DNA of 64,000 nt from Liolophura sinensis (taxonomy: Eukaryota; Mollusca; Polyplacophora; Chitonida; Chitonidae): the NCBI RefSeq assembly GCF_032854445.1, contig NC_088303.1, forward strand, positions 2,117,501 to 2,181,500, in the 5' to 3' direction. The position numbers and the translations under genes were made by a program. The notes below the pieces were generated by a model that made no database searches, was not told the origin of the DNA, and saw nothing but the letters and a program-made list of their open reading frames with translations. The stretch's first letter is position 1; the number at the start of each line of letters is the position of its first letter. This document shows, piece by piece, positions 1 through 9,640 of the stretch.

Positions 1-637
1 AAAATCCGAATGTGGCTGGTAGAAACTATCCTTGACGACGTCTAGTGTACGCTCCTTGGCAGGTAGAAAGGATCCCTCACGACGTCCAGTGTACGCTCCT
101 TGGCAGGTAGAAACGATCCCTCACGACCTTTAGTGTACGCTCCTTGGCAGGTAGAAACCACTCTTCACGACGTCCAGTGTACGCTCCTTGGCAGGTAGAA
201 ACCATCCCTCACGACGTCCAGTTTACGCTCCTTGGCACGTAGAAACGATCCCTCCCGACCTTTAGTGTACGCTCCTTGGCAGGTAGAAACCACCCTTCAC
301 GACGTCCAGTGTATGCTCCTTGGCAGGTAGTAACGATCACTCACGACGTCCAGTGTACGCTCCTCGGCAGGTAGTAACGATCACTCACGACGTCCAGTGT
401 ACGCTCCTTGGCACGTAGAAACGATCCCTCACGACCTTTAGTGTACGCTCCTTGGCAGGTAGAAACCACCCTTCACGACGTCCAGTGTATGCTCCTTGGC
501 ACGTAGAAACGATCCCTAACGACCTTTAGTGTACGCTCCTTGGCAGGTAGAAACCACCCTTCACGACGTCCAGTGTACGCTCCTTGGCAGGTAGAAACGA
601 TCCCTCACGACGACCTTTAGTGTACGCAACTTGGCAG
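1..637. repeat. 44-bp minisatellite array (runs off the left edge)
   Basis: About 14 copies of a 44-bp unit beginning gacgtccagtgtacgctcct, followed by tggcaggtagaaacgatccc. Copies differ by substitutions (cttggcagg/cttggcacg; gacgtccag/gacctttag), and two variant types alternate, so there is a higher-order pattern. The array starts outside the window. No coding signal was seen in it. Confidence 0.9.
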
Positions 638-843
638 GGTGGCCCATGTTGACTTGAAGCTCCTTCCTAACCTTGACTTTGAACTTCTGTGGAAGCATTG
701 GCTGCTTAGTGGTTGATCCTTTCACAGATCTTGAGCCCGTCTGATGTCACATATATTTGCTGACAGTTTCTGCTGTAATGTCTGATCTAGCTATGTCCTT
801 CACTCAGCCCTGGACATTCACTTCCTATGGGGTGGTGTTGAGC
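638..843. other. Spacer between two minisatellite arrays; possible 5' exon of the hydrolase gene
   Basis: Non-repetitive 200 bases. An open + strand stretch with ATG at 778 runs to 864, where the first GTAAGTA of the next array could serve as a donor. It would join in phase 0 to the exon at 2215. The encoded residues are not recognisably like the N-terminus of the C45 family, so this is only a candidate for the missing first exon. Confidence 0.2.
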
Positions 844-2146
844 ACGACATCATCACGCAAACCAGTAAGTACAGTCCGCCGGAACAAGCCGACGCACGAC
901 ATCATCACGCAAACCAGTAAGTACAGTCCGCCGGAACAAGCCGACGCACGACATCATCACGCAAACCAGTAAGTACAGTCCGCCGGAACAAGCCGACGCA
1001 CGACATCATCACGCAAACCGGTAAGTACAGTCCGCCGGAACAAGCCGACGCACGACATCATCACGCAAACCAGTAAGTACAGTCCGCCGGAACAAGCCGA
1101 CGCACGACATCATCACGCAAACCGGTAAGTACAGTCCGCCGGAACAAGCCGACGCACGACATCATCACGCAAACCAGTAAGTACAGTCCGCCGGAACAAG
1201 CCGACGCACGACATCATCACGCAAACCGGTAAGTACAGTCCGCCGGAACAAGCCGACGCACGACATCATCACGCAAACCAGTAAGTACAGTCCGCCGGAA
1301 CAAGCCGACGCACGACATCATCACGCAAACCAGTAAGTACAGTCCGCCGGAACAAGCCGACGCACGACATCATCACGCAAACCAGTAAGTACAGTCCGCC
1401 GGAACAAGCCGACGCACGACATCATCACGCAAACCGGTAAGTACAGTCCGCCGGAACAAGCCGACGCACGACATCATCACGCAAACCAGTAATGTACAGT
1501 CCGCCGGAACAAGCCGACGCACAACATCATCACGCAAACCGGTAAGTACAGTCCGCCGGAACAAGCCGACGCACGACATCATCACGCAAACCAGTAAGTA
1601 CAGTCCGCCGGAACAAGCCGACGCACGACATCATCACGCAAACCGGTAAGTACAGTCTGCCGGAACAAGCCGACGCACGACATCATCACGCAAACCGGTA
1701 AGTACAGTCCGCCGGAACAAGCCGACGCACGACATCATCACGCAAACCAGTAAGTACAGTCCGCCGGAACAAGCCGACGCACGACATCATCACGCAAACC
1801 AGTAAGTACAGTCTGCCGGAACAAGCCGACGCACGACATCATCACGCAAACCGGTAAGTACAGTCCGCCGGAACAAGCCGACGCACAACATCATCACGCA
1901 AACCGGTAAGTACAGTCCGCCGGAACAAGCCGACGCACAACATCATCACGCAAACCGGTAAGTACAGTCCGCCGGAACAAGCCGACGCACGACATCATCA
2001 CGCAAACCGGTAAGTACAGTCCGCCGGAACAAGCCGACGAACGACATCAGCACGCAAACCGGTAAGTACAGTCCACCGGAACAAGCCGACGAACGACATC
2101 AGCACGCAAACCGGTAGGTACAGTCCGTCGGAACATGATGGCGCAC
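844..2146. repeat. 52-bp minisatellite array, each unit carrying a consensus 5' splice site
   Basis: About 25 head-to-tail copies of a 52-bp unit: acgacatcatcacgcaaacc, then (a/g)gtaagtacagtccgccgg, then aacaagccgacgc. Copies are almost identical; the main variable base is A or G just before GTAAGTA, and the last three units diverge (agcacg, gtaggtac). Every regular unit therefore carries GTAAGTA on the + strand, the same strand as the hydrolase gene whose first confident exon starts 70 bases downstream. Confidence 0.93.
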
Positions 2147-2214
2147 GACAGCTGATCTTCATAACGGAGGGATGCTTGATCAGTCTTTGACACCAATAAC
2201 ACTTATTCTTTCAG

Positions 2215-2698
2215 ATCCATTGTACGTGTCATGAAAGTTTGAGCATTGTCTTTTCCTTTATGGAATTCTGTTCACAATTCATCGTACAGTTCTGTAGACG
2301 ACGAGTGTTTACAGTAAGACTTGAAGATTATCATGGTTCATCCCAAATTACGTGGTGGTTTTGCCGGACAGGCCCCCAAAACGTAACCCGGGTCATGGAT
2401 CTAGTGGGTAAATTGTGGCCAGTAATCAACGCCAACTCACGTGTCCAAGACTTGCAGGAACTATACATACCTGCAGGTATGAAGATCATTCACCAACCCG
2501 GTGGCAGTTGCATAACTGGAATAACCTTGATCGAAATTAATAAATCATTTTTCATGCAGGTAGCTTTAGGTCACAATGAAGACATTGACCCGATGGTAAA
2601 GACCCGTGCTTACGTCGTGAACGTCACGATATATGACAGTGAGGACACATATGAACCTAGACGTGTGATTGAGCAGTTTACAGCTTATACTTATCCCG
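2215..2698 (+). CDS. C45-like hydrolase exon with Cys nucleophile and GHNED
   Basis: The acceptor is ttctttcag|atc and the donor is tatcccg|gtaagt. The reading frame is open from the acceptor, with in-frame CHESLSIVFSF where relatives have a THYxxG motif, so the start codon lies further upstream. The first in-frame ATG (2260) would remove that motif. The exon holds the nucleophile Cys and the GHNED pocket motif and ends in phase 1 within YPG. Confidence 0.8.
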
Positions 2699-5600
2699 GT
2701 AAGTATATGGACTATATCTATTACATTATATATACTGTCATATATATCAGCCTTGCAAAGTTAATCAAATCTGTCCACATATCCACATGTACAGCTTTAC
2801 ACCTAATCACCTATACACCTGCCCTCATGTACACCTATCCACCTGTACACCTGTACACATGTGAATAGATAGTGAGCTGCAAACATGACACCAAAAGACA
2901 CGTGTATTGGCCGCGTGGTTAAAGTGGGTTTCCACCATTATGTCACATGAGGGTTCATTCCTATTCTCCAACACAAAGTTTTAAACATCATCATTTTTCG
3001 TTAAGCAGCAATCAAATAGATCAGTCAATAAATAAATTACTAGTATAACGCGAACTGTTTCCGAAAGAATCTTAATTTATTACTGATGGTTGCTTCTTAA
3101 TACAGGACAATTTTCCTGAACATTTTCACACCTGACATACTTGCCTCTCTGACCCCAGCTTGAAAACTGGGGTTGAAAAATGTGCATATATAGGCTATTA
3201 CTTCTGGTCTCCGGCGTTCTCTTCTGCTTATGTAAGTGTGAACGTTAACATGCTACAGAGGAACAAGGCCAGTTTCACACGAATATGGGATTAATTCTGA
3301 TTCTGATGTGTGGATACGGCTATGATCTCTCCCACAACAATACAACAAATCTGCGACATACCGGTATATATAATCGTATTCTCAACCAAATCTCATAGGA
3401 ATCTTGACTAAATCTCGCCATTGATCCTTAATGATTTACGACTTAATCTCGTCATCAGAGTATCGTTCTATATGGACTTGGTTTTGATCGAGGATACTTA
3501 TAGAAAAGACGAAGGACCTGGTACGGTAACAGACAACCAGGGCACGCCCCCAAGCAGGCATCATGCATATCTACTGACATGATGTGCCACATGTTTACAT
3601 AATAATGTCTACTTGTTTCTGCGCAGGTCATTTGCCGGGCTCAGCTTTCAGTTTTAGCGCTGCTGGAATGGTGTTTAATTGCAACGGTTTGCCGCCAGAG
3701 CTCATCTGTTATGATAAAATACGTGAGTATGACGACCGCTGAACCCTGAACCCTGACTAACCATCATCTAATCAAAATATCAAACGTATTCACGGAGTTT
3801 CTTTTACCTCATCGTTGACAGAATATTTGATGATTCACCTCTTTTCATTTTTATTTGCTAAAATGGGTTTACCCAAATTTGCACTAGGGCAGCTATAGAA
3901 AATGCGCAACCTCGTAATTATTTTACAGGTTTCGTTTTTTTTCTTTTTGACCTTACAGTACCGGTACTGAAGTATGTTGTATTTATCATTGAAATTCATA
4001 GTTTTGTCAAAATTTGACAATTTCCAAATATTTTCTCTAGCCTGTTGTCTCAGAGATTAGACGTAATGTTTTTCATCTTGTTTTCTGTAGCCAGATATAT
4101 TCTGAACCGTGCCATGATAACAGCCCAGAGCCGCGAGGAGTTTGAGGCGACTCTGCAGTGTCAAGGCGTGGGCTCTGGCTACGGCTTCAGGTACAAACTC
4201 ACCTGATTTGGCGGATTGATTGATTGATGTTTAACGCCATACCCAAGTATTTTCTTACAGGTACGATTGCAGCCAGTTATAAGGGTGGAGAAAACCGTAG
4301 GGCCCGCACAAACCACCAAATGACAAACTTTTTCACGTACAGCCGTCGAGCCAGTTACCCATTGTATATGTCGCCAGACAAGAAAATATCACTACCGTTA
4401 ACAATTTGCGTTAACATACGCAAATGTGAATCCACAAGTGTTCCGGGTTTAAAATATGTCACAATTTTACCTGCACCGATTAACCCTCTTGTAACAATAA
4501 TCCAGTCATTGAGACTTTTGAATGATCTTGTCAAACCGACGTCTGCCGTGTTCCATGTTCGAACCTCACACATGCTGGCTGTTCGATAGATAAACCGTGG
4601 ACAACAAAATCCAGTTACAAGAGTACCGTACACTATATCTGAATGCAAATATGTGAAAAAAAACCAAACAATTTCTGTTTAGATGTTCAGATGTTCATAT
4701 ATAAACTGGCTTATGTATTCAGTATAGTATACTCGAATGTCCAAACGATTAAACGGAGCCTTGTTCATGTTACAGTGTAAATGTTGTCCAGATGAACAAA
4801 GACGAGTCGGTCTTGATGTGGAATTATGAAATCGCTCCTGTTAGAAATAGTCCCTCAACTTTAATGCATCGGATCTCAATAGGGGCGGACGGGGACACGA
4901 GCACTCACAGATCAGGGTACTACTTTCACTGTAACAGGTGAGAAACGGGGCTCTACCTATAATTACAGCTGTCATGCATTGATACCCAAAAAGTCATTGG
5001 TTTTTGTTGTAATTAATCGTTAACATTTATGACGATCCACAGAACACATATTACGCGTCAAATATCGTAAACTGCAAAATTCGCAACATAGCCTCTTGTG
5101 TATTTGAAATGCTAAGGTAAATGCAATGTGTCTATTAATTACATTAAATTACTAAATTAATGACCTTCACATTTCTTTTGTGTATTTGCATTCAGGATGT
5201 TAAAGTAAATGTTTGAGTACATTATGTTATTAGCTGAAATTCTACTTCACTACGAGATGAGACTAATCCCATAACTGAAATAAAGGATTGCTTCTTTTCA
5301 ACAAGTTACTATTAATATCGGATCCCGGTAAATGAGTACATCAATGAAACATGTTCAGAAATCCTGAGGCCAGTCTAATTTAGACTCCATCTAAAGTGCT
5401 GTACAAAGGGGGAGTTGTGTTGAATGTTACCACTATATATAGGTACCAGCATATGACCGTTCCTGAAATCAAGCCTCTGACGTGGAGCTCCAAAGGGAGG
5501 CTGACTCGCTTTTCAGAACTTCCGGCTCCTAAAACCATCGAAGATATGATGAAGGTGCTGGAAGACGAGACGAACGAAAAGTACCCGATCTTCAGAACTC

Positions 5601-6162
5601 CGAGGCCGACGGACCGGAATGGTACTGTGGCAGTAGGCAAGTATAGTAGGCCAGGCCATCATGTAACACGATGTCATATTGGCTTTGTGTCAGTTTCGGT
5701 TCTGACATTAATTCTACCGGTTGTGAAACTCTTTTGACACCTTGTCAAACTGGGTCAAGACGTTCGACACCTTCTGGAAATGATTCCATGCGCTCTGGAA
5801 GTGATTCTATGAAACAATTTTTGAGTACAAATTTAAGTCCTCATTCTAGTTATTTTTTGTGATGAATCAAATCTCTGATTGATTTGTAATCTAACAAGGC
5901 ATTTTGCGCCTTTACAATTTTAAACCCGAAACATAATAAACAAAGCTAAACCTCGTTACAAATATCTACTTAAACCAAAAAGCCTTTGGGTAATAAGCCT
6001 CTGAAGCCGAGTGCATTACCTGCATGATTTTATACCAATCTTGTTTTTCTTGTTTCAGCCATCTATGATTTCATCAACAAGCAGTTGGACATATATGAAG
6101 ACAAACCATCCCGTTGTAAGCCCGACCTTACCCTGAGTCTACCGGATGGCAAACGTATTTGA
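2215..6162 (+). CDS. Peptidase C45 / tan-like amidohydrolase (carcinine / beta-alanyl-dopamine hydrolase family), six exons, 5' end incomplete
   Basis: Joined exons 2215-2698, 3627-3722, 4091-4190, 4776-4937, 5443-5636 and 6059-6162 give 379 codons plus stop, with every phase matching. Family landmarks appear in order: a Cys nucleophile (codon 2509-2511, context GGSC-ITG), GHNED at 2569, the YPG|HLPG block across the first intron, FSAAGMVFNCNGLPP, an RYILNRAM helix, GSGYGFSVN across the third intron, YYFHCNRYQHM, LPAPKTIEDM and a C-terminal AIYDFINKQLDIYED. Known members (insect tan, fungal acyltransferase PenDE) are self-cleaving N-terminal-nucleophile hydrolases acting on amide bonds such as beta-alanyl-amines; the substrate here is unknown. 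A short upstream exon with the initiator is expected. The residue before Cys is Ser, where the family members I know have Gly, so self-processing deserves checking. The exon set is intact, which argues against a pseudogene. Confidence 0.82.
2905..2975 (+). repeat. tRNA-like SINE head remnant
   Basis: Within the first resolved hydrolase intron, an A-box-like tggccgcgtggttaaag is followed about 30 bases later by a B-box-like gggttcattcc. No cloverleaf with a plausible anticodon arm could be drawn, so it is read as a degraded tRNA-derived retroposon rather than a tRNA gene. Confidence 0.35.
3627..3722 (+). CDS. C45-like hydrolase exon (HLPGSAFSFSAAGMVF)
   Basis: The acceptor is tgcgcag|gt and the donor is aaaatac|gtgagt. 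It completes the YPG-HLPG block and encodes the AGMVFNCNGLPPEL strand typical of the family. Confidence 0.8.
4091..4190 (+). CDS. C45-like hydrolase exon (RYILNRAM helix)
   Basis: The acceptor is ttctgtag|cc and the donor is ggcttcag|gtacaa. It encodes RYILNRAMITAQSREEFEAT and ends within GSGYGFS, matching the family's 'NRALL...GVG...GFSVN' region. Confidence 0.8.
4212..4312 (-). repeat. SINE family A fragment (tail and core)
   Basis: tgattgattgatgtttaacgcc tail followed by a degraded core (agccagttataagggtggag...aaaccg). The tail sits at the low-coordinate end, so the element points to the - strand. The fragment lies in the hydrolase intron, and the open frame through it is not a gene. Confidence 0.6.
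4776..4937 (+). CDS. C45-like hydrolase exon (SVNVVQMN...YYFHCNR)
   Basis: The acceptor is atgttacag|tg and the donor is gtaacag|gtgaga. It encodes VNVVQMNKDESVLMWNYEIA and ends in GYYFHCN(R), the family's conserved 'HxNx(Y)' segment. Confidence 0.82.
5443..5636 (+). CDS. C45-like hydrolase exon (LPAPKTIEDM), GC-type donor
   Basis: The acceptor is tatatatag|g. It encodes YQHMTVPEI...GRLTRFSELPAPKTIEDM. A GT donor consistent with the next exon's phase exists only inside the conserved end (after 5620). A GC donor, gtag|gcaagt, gives TVAVAIYD across the junction, the expected family sequence, so the exon end is placed at 5636. Confidence 0.75.
6059..6162 (+). CDS. C45-like hydrolase terminal exon
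   Basis: The acceptor is tgtttcag|cc. It encodes the C-terminal AIYDFINKQLDIYED strand and ends with TGA at 6160-6162. Confidence 0.8.
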
Positions 6163-6598
6163 TTTATTCCTCATTTTATGAAACTCAAACTATGTTGAAC
6201 AGCTGCATGCAAATGTTTCGTATTTGTGGAATTTGTGTTTAATCAAGTTTGTTTCACGAAAGATGTATCGGCATACTGTGTAGGACAATTCATTCACGGT
6301 CAACAATAGACAATGTTAAATCTACAAGAACTAAAAATAATTTGATTATTTCTTTATTCGCGTCCCACTTTGTACTTTCTGTGGGCGAAAAATTAATTCT
6401 AAATTTTGTGGATGAGGCCAAAACAAATGTTTATTTATTTCATTGCTTGGTTGCTTTGCTTGATTGGTACCATATGGGCCAAGGAAAATGGAGAGTCCGG
6501 GGTAAACCTTAAGATTTATAGCTGGAAGGCAAGTGATCGTCAATGAGCATTAAACCGCATGCGAAAATGGCAACATGAGCGTCATCGACCGCTTATAG

Positions 6599-7157
6599 TC
6601 ACCAAGGCAACCAGTGAGAGCAGGGAGGCCAAAATATATCACCAAGGCAAACAGTGGGAGCATACAGGCCAAAATATATCACCAAGGCAAACAGTGAGAG
6701 CACAGAGGCCAAAATATATCACCAAGGCAAGCGGTGAGAGCATAGAGGCCAAAATATATCACCAAGGCAAGCAGTGAGAGCACAGAGGCCAAAATATATC
6801 ACCAGGGCAAGCAGTGAGAGCATAGAGACCAAAATATATCACCAAGGCAAGCAGTGAGAGCATAGAGGCCAAAATATATACCTAAGGCAAGCGGTGAGAG
6901 CATAGAGGCCAAAATATATCACCAAGGCAAGCGGTGAGAGCATAGAGGCCAAAATATATCACCAAGGCAAGCGGTGAGAGCATAGAGGCCAAAATATATC
7001 ACCAAGGCAAGCGGTGAGAGCATAGAGGCCAAAATATATCACCAAGGCAAGCGGTGAGAGCATAGAGGCCAAAATATATCACCAAGGCAAGCGGTGAGAG
7101 CATAGAGGCCAAAATATATCACCAAGGCAAGCAGTGAGAGCATAGAGGCCAAAATAT
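6599..7157. repeat. 40-bp minisatellite array with GGTGAG motif
   Basis: About 14 copies of accaaggcaagcggtgagag + catagaggccaaaatatatc. The right half is nearly homogeneous (gcggtgagag) and the left half more varied. The + strand unit contains AAGCGGTGAGAG, a reasonable 5' splice-site match. It lies downstream of the hydrolase stop codon. Confidence 0.92.
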
Positions 7158-7574
7158 GACATATATAGTAAAACTGAAGAGGATAACGGGGCTGTATACA
7201 TAACGCACTGGCCGGGAGGTTTGAGCTGATGGAATTGACAACCATGGTACACGCACTTCATCGCTGTGGATCATGATCAGTGCAGTATGACTGGCATAAC
7301 ATCAAATTCTGTATGCCTGTTAAAGAACTGTGACTGGGTGTTGGCTTGAATTTTGATGTTCTCGCTGTGGCGTTCCAGGGAGGCAGCTTTTTCACGTTTG
7401 AGAACAAACATAGATTTGGTTATAAACCCATGTCAGTCATCTGTACTACAGTACAGGATGTAGCGAATATGTTAGGCGTTAGTGTATCTTGATAATATCG
7501 GAAAGCTGTTACGGGGGGAGACGTCATGCGAAATCTAAATACCAAGTGGAAACAAACCAAGCATATTAATTTTA
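7158..7574. other. Intergenic sequence, nothing recognised
   Basis: No supported exon, RNA or repeat was found in this stretch on either strand. Confidence 0.5.
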
Positions 7575-7841
7575 TGCATTTAATTGTCTGGTGTTTTACG
7601 CCGTAGTCAAGAATATTTCAGTTATACCACGGCGGCCAGCATTATGGTAGGAGAAAACCGGGCACAATCCGGGGAAAACCCACGACCATCCGCGGGTTGC
7701 TAACAAACCTTCCCACGAATGGCTGGAAAGGAAGCCAGCATGAGCTGTAGACCTACTGAACTTACAGCGAGCGTACTGGTAAGAGGCTCCTGGGTCATTG
7801 CGCCGCGATGGCGTGCTAACCACCTCGGCCACGGAGGCCCT
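7575..7841 (-). mobile_element. SINE family A, near full length
   Basis: Read on the - strand, it starts with a tRNA-like head (ggcctccgtggccgaggtgg, A-box-like TGGCCGAGGTGGTTAG) and a B-box-like region. A core with ggttgctaac...cccacgacc and ccagcattatggtagg (+ strand spelling) follows, then the tail gtgttttacgcc (+ strand) at 7590. Several other copies in the window align with the core and tail. The open frame at 7596-7832 is part of the element. Confidence 0.85.
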
Positions 7842-9640
7842 TTCAAGTCAATCAAGCTAGAAGAAAAAGCAACACTAGACTAACCTCATTATATGCATCG
7901 ATAAATCGAAATACTGCAGCTCAAAGGAAGACAAACGGCACACATTGAGAAAACAAAAAGGGCCGCCACGTTGTTAATTTCAACCAATCGGACGCAATTT
8001 ATCTATGTAACAAGAACGCACTTTTCCAAATACAGTCGCCTGGTAGCGTGCCTAAGGACACACAATTTTTGGCTCGCTAAAGTTCATCTCGAGGTCTACT
8101 GCATATAACGGCACCTAAGTTCACGCATTCCTGCAATGTCGTTTCTGCTGTAGAATATTTTCTCTGTTTTTGGCATCTCCTACTTCCGGTTTGATGACAT
8201 CACTTTCGGTTGTGTAAAATTTGTCTTAAGCTTCATCGGTTAAGGAGATATATTCACTTCCGGTTTTCGGCCTTGGATGTCTCTTCCCGTTTTGCACAAA
8301 TTGCATTGTTGAAATGAGTGTGCAAAAGTGCAGGAAATAATACATTTCCCCCCCAAATTTTCAACAATGCAGAAGACATTGCCAAATCACGAGCTTTTTG
8401 TTCAAATGGGACATTTTGACCCAATATTCAGCTTGTACAATCTTTAACGGAGCAAAAATTTAAGACGCCAAGGTTTTGTGCCTTTGGAATCTAAATTTCA
8501 GTTTGGTCGCATCAGCCTTTGTGGAAATTTTTTTTCGCTTTGCACAATATCCAACATGACTGACAAGTCACGTGGTGAAAAGTTTAAAAAAATTAATTGC
8601 ACAACTTCATGTCCTTACCTTGGAAAGTCCTGAAAATTTATAAATGATTAGCTGTTTCTCATAAAACACTCCACAATTCTGGTGAGAATAATAACTAGGG
8701 CCGCATATAGGGCTTCCAAGCTAAACGCGCCAATGTAGCGTTAAGCCATAATCAATCATTCATTCATTCCAAGCTAAACGGTTCTGGGCGTCTGTTTCCG
8801 GACAAATCTGACTCATATACGCTCTCATAGACTGTTTGATACGAGTGAAAAGTGATGGTATCTGCGTTAGACCATGAACTCTGTACAAGCAAAAGAGTTT
8901 GGCGAACAAGTACAAAGTTTAACTGGTAGCAGTGGCGGTTACAATACTTACACTGAGGCACATAAATAACGAAAGAAATTTCTGAGCTGCTTCATCAGCT
9001 GTAGCAAACAGGGCCTCTGCATGAAGACAGCATGTGCTGCGGGAAAAAATAGCCAGCCACATCAATGCTGCCTGCATTATGGGCTGCAGTCTACGTGTAG
9101 CCACACTACTGTAGCCGACTGATCTGACAACGTAGTCCGTGCAAACGTTACACCAATTCTGGTCTAAATCAGGCAGTATTTGGGTTGTGAATATAGTTAG
9201 AATCAGTCCGAGCTCTTTAGTACATGACTGAAGTTGATATTTAAATTTTCAACCTGACTGACAGGCACACAGAGAACATTTCCACAGCTGGCGCTGGGAA
9301 AGACATTTAAAAAAACAAGTGCACTGAATTGTCGTTTCTGAATATCTGTCCGAGAACAGAGCCTGGCTCTCTCAAATCACCTGCCAACCGGGATGCCACC
9401 GGGGATGCCGTTCTTGCCATGCGATATACCGCTTCTCGATGTGAGAAGATGATGGGACGGTCACACACAGTCTTAAAACATACAAATCTCGCTCAGACAC
9501 GTAATATCGCCTTACATGAATGTCACGCCTCACGTGGCATTGTGACCACAGGGTGGCTCGATGCAGCACTCATCACCAAGTTTACACAACTGACGTCAGA
9601 AATGAAGTGATCAAGATGAACAACATGTTACGGCATATCT
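7842..9640. other. Intergenic region with promoter-like motif cluster, no recognised gene
   Basis: Contains an aaccaatcgg CCAAT box near 7983, two acttccgg ETS-type motifs near 8189 and 8256, and a perfect TGACGTCA at 9591-9598. Open frames at 8764-9104 (-) and 9329-9610 (+) show no recognisable domain. A short SINE-tail-like piece (gcgttaagccataatcaatc) lies near 8740. Confidence 0.4.

Noticed and set aside
844-2146. Regular 52-bp array resembling a CRISPR array
   Set aside because: Units are identical end to end with no variable spacers, and the setting is an intron-rich animal genome; it is a minisatellite.
2905-2975. Functional tRNA gene
   Set aside because: Box-like elements are present but no proper acceptor and anticodon stems could be drawn; more likely a SINE remnant.
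9329-9610. 93-codon + strand frame as a gene
   Set aside because: No recognised motif, and a - strand frame overlaps it; left as unexplained intergenic sequence.
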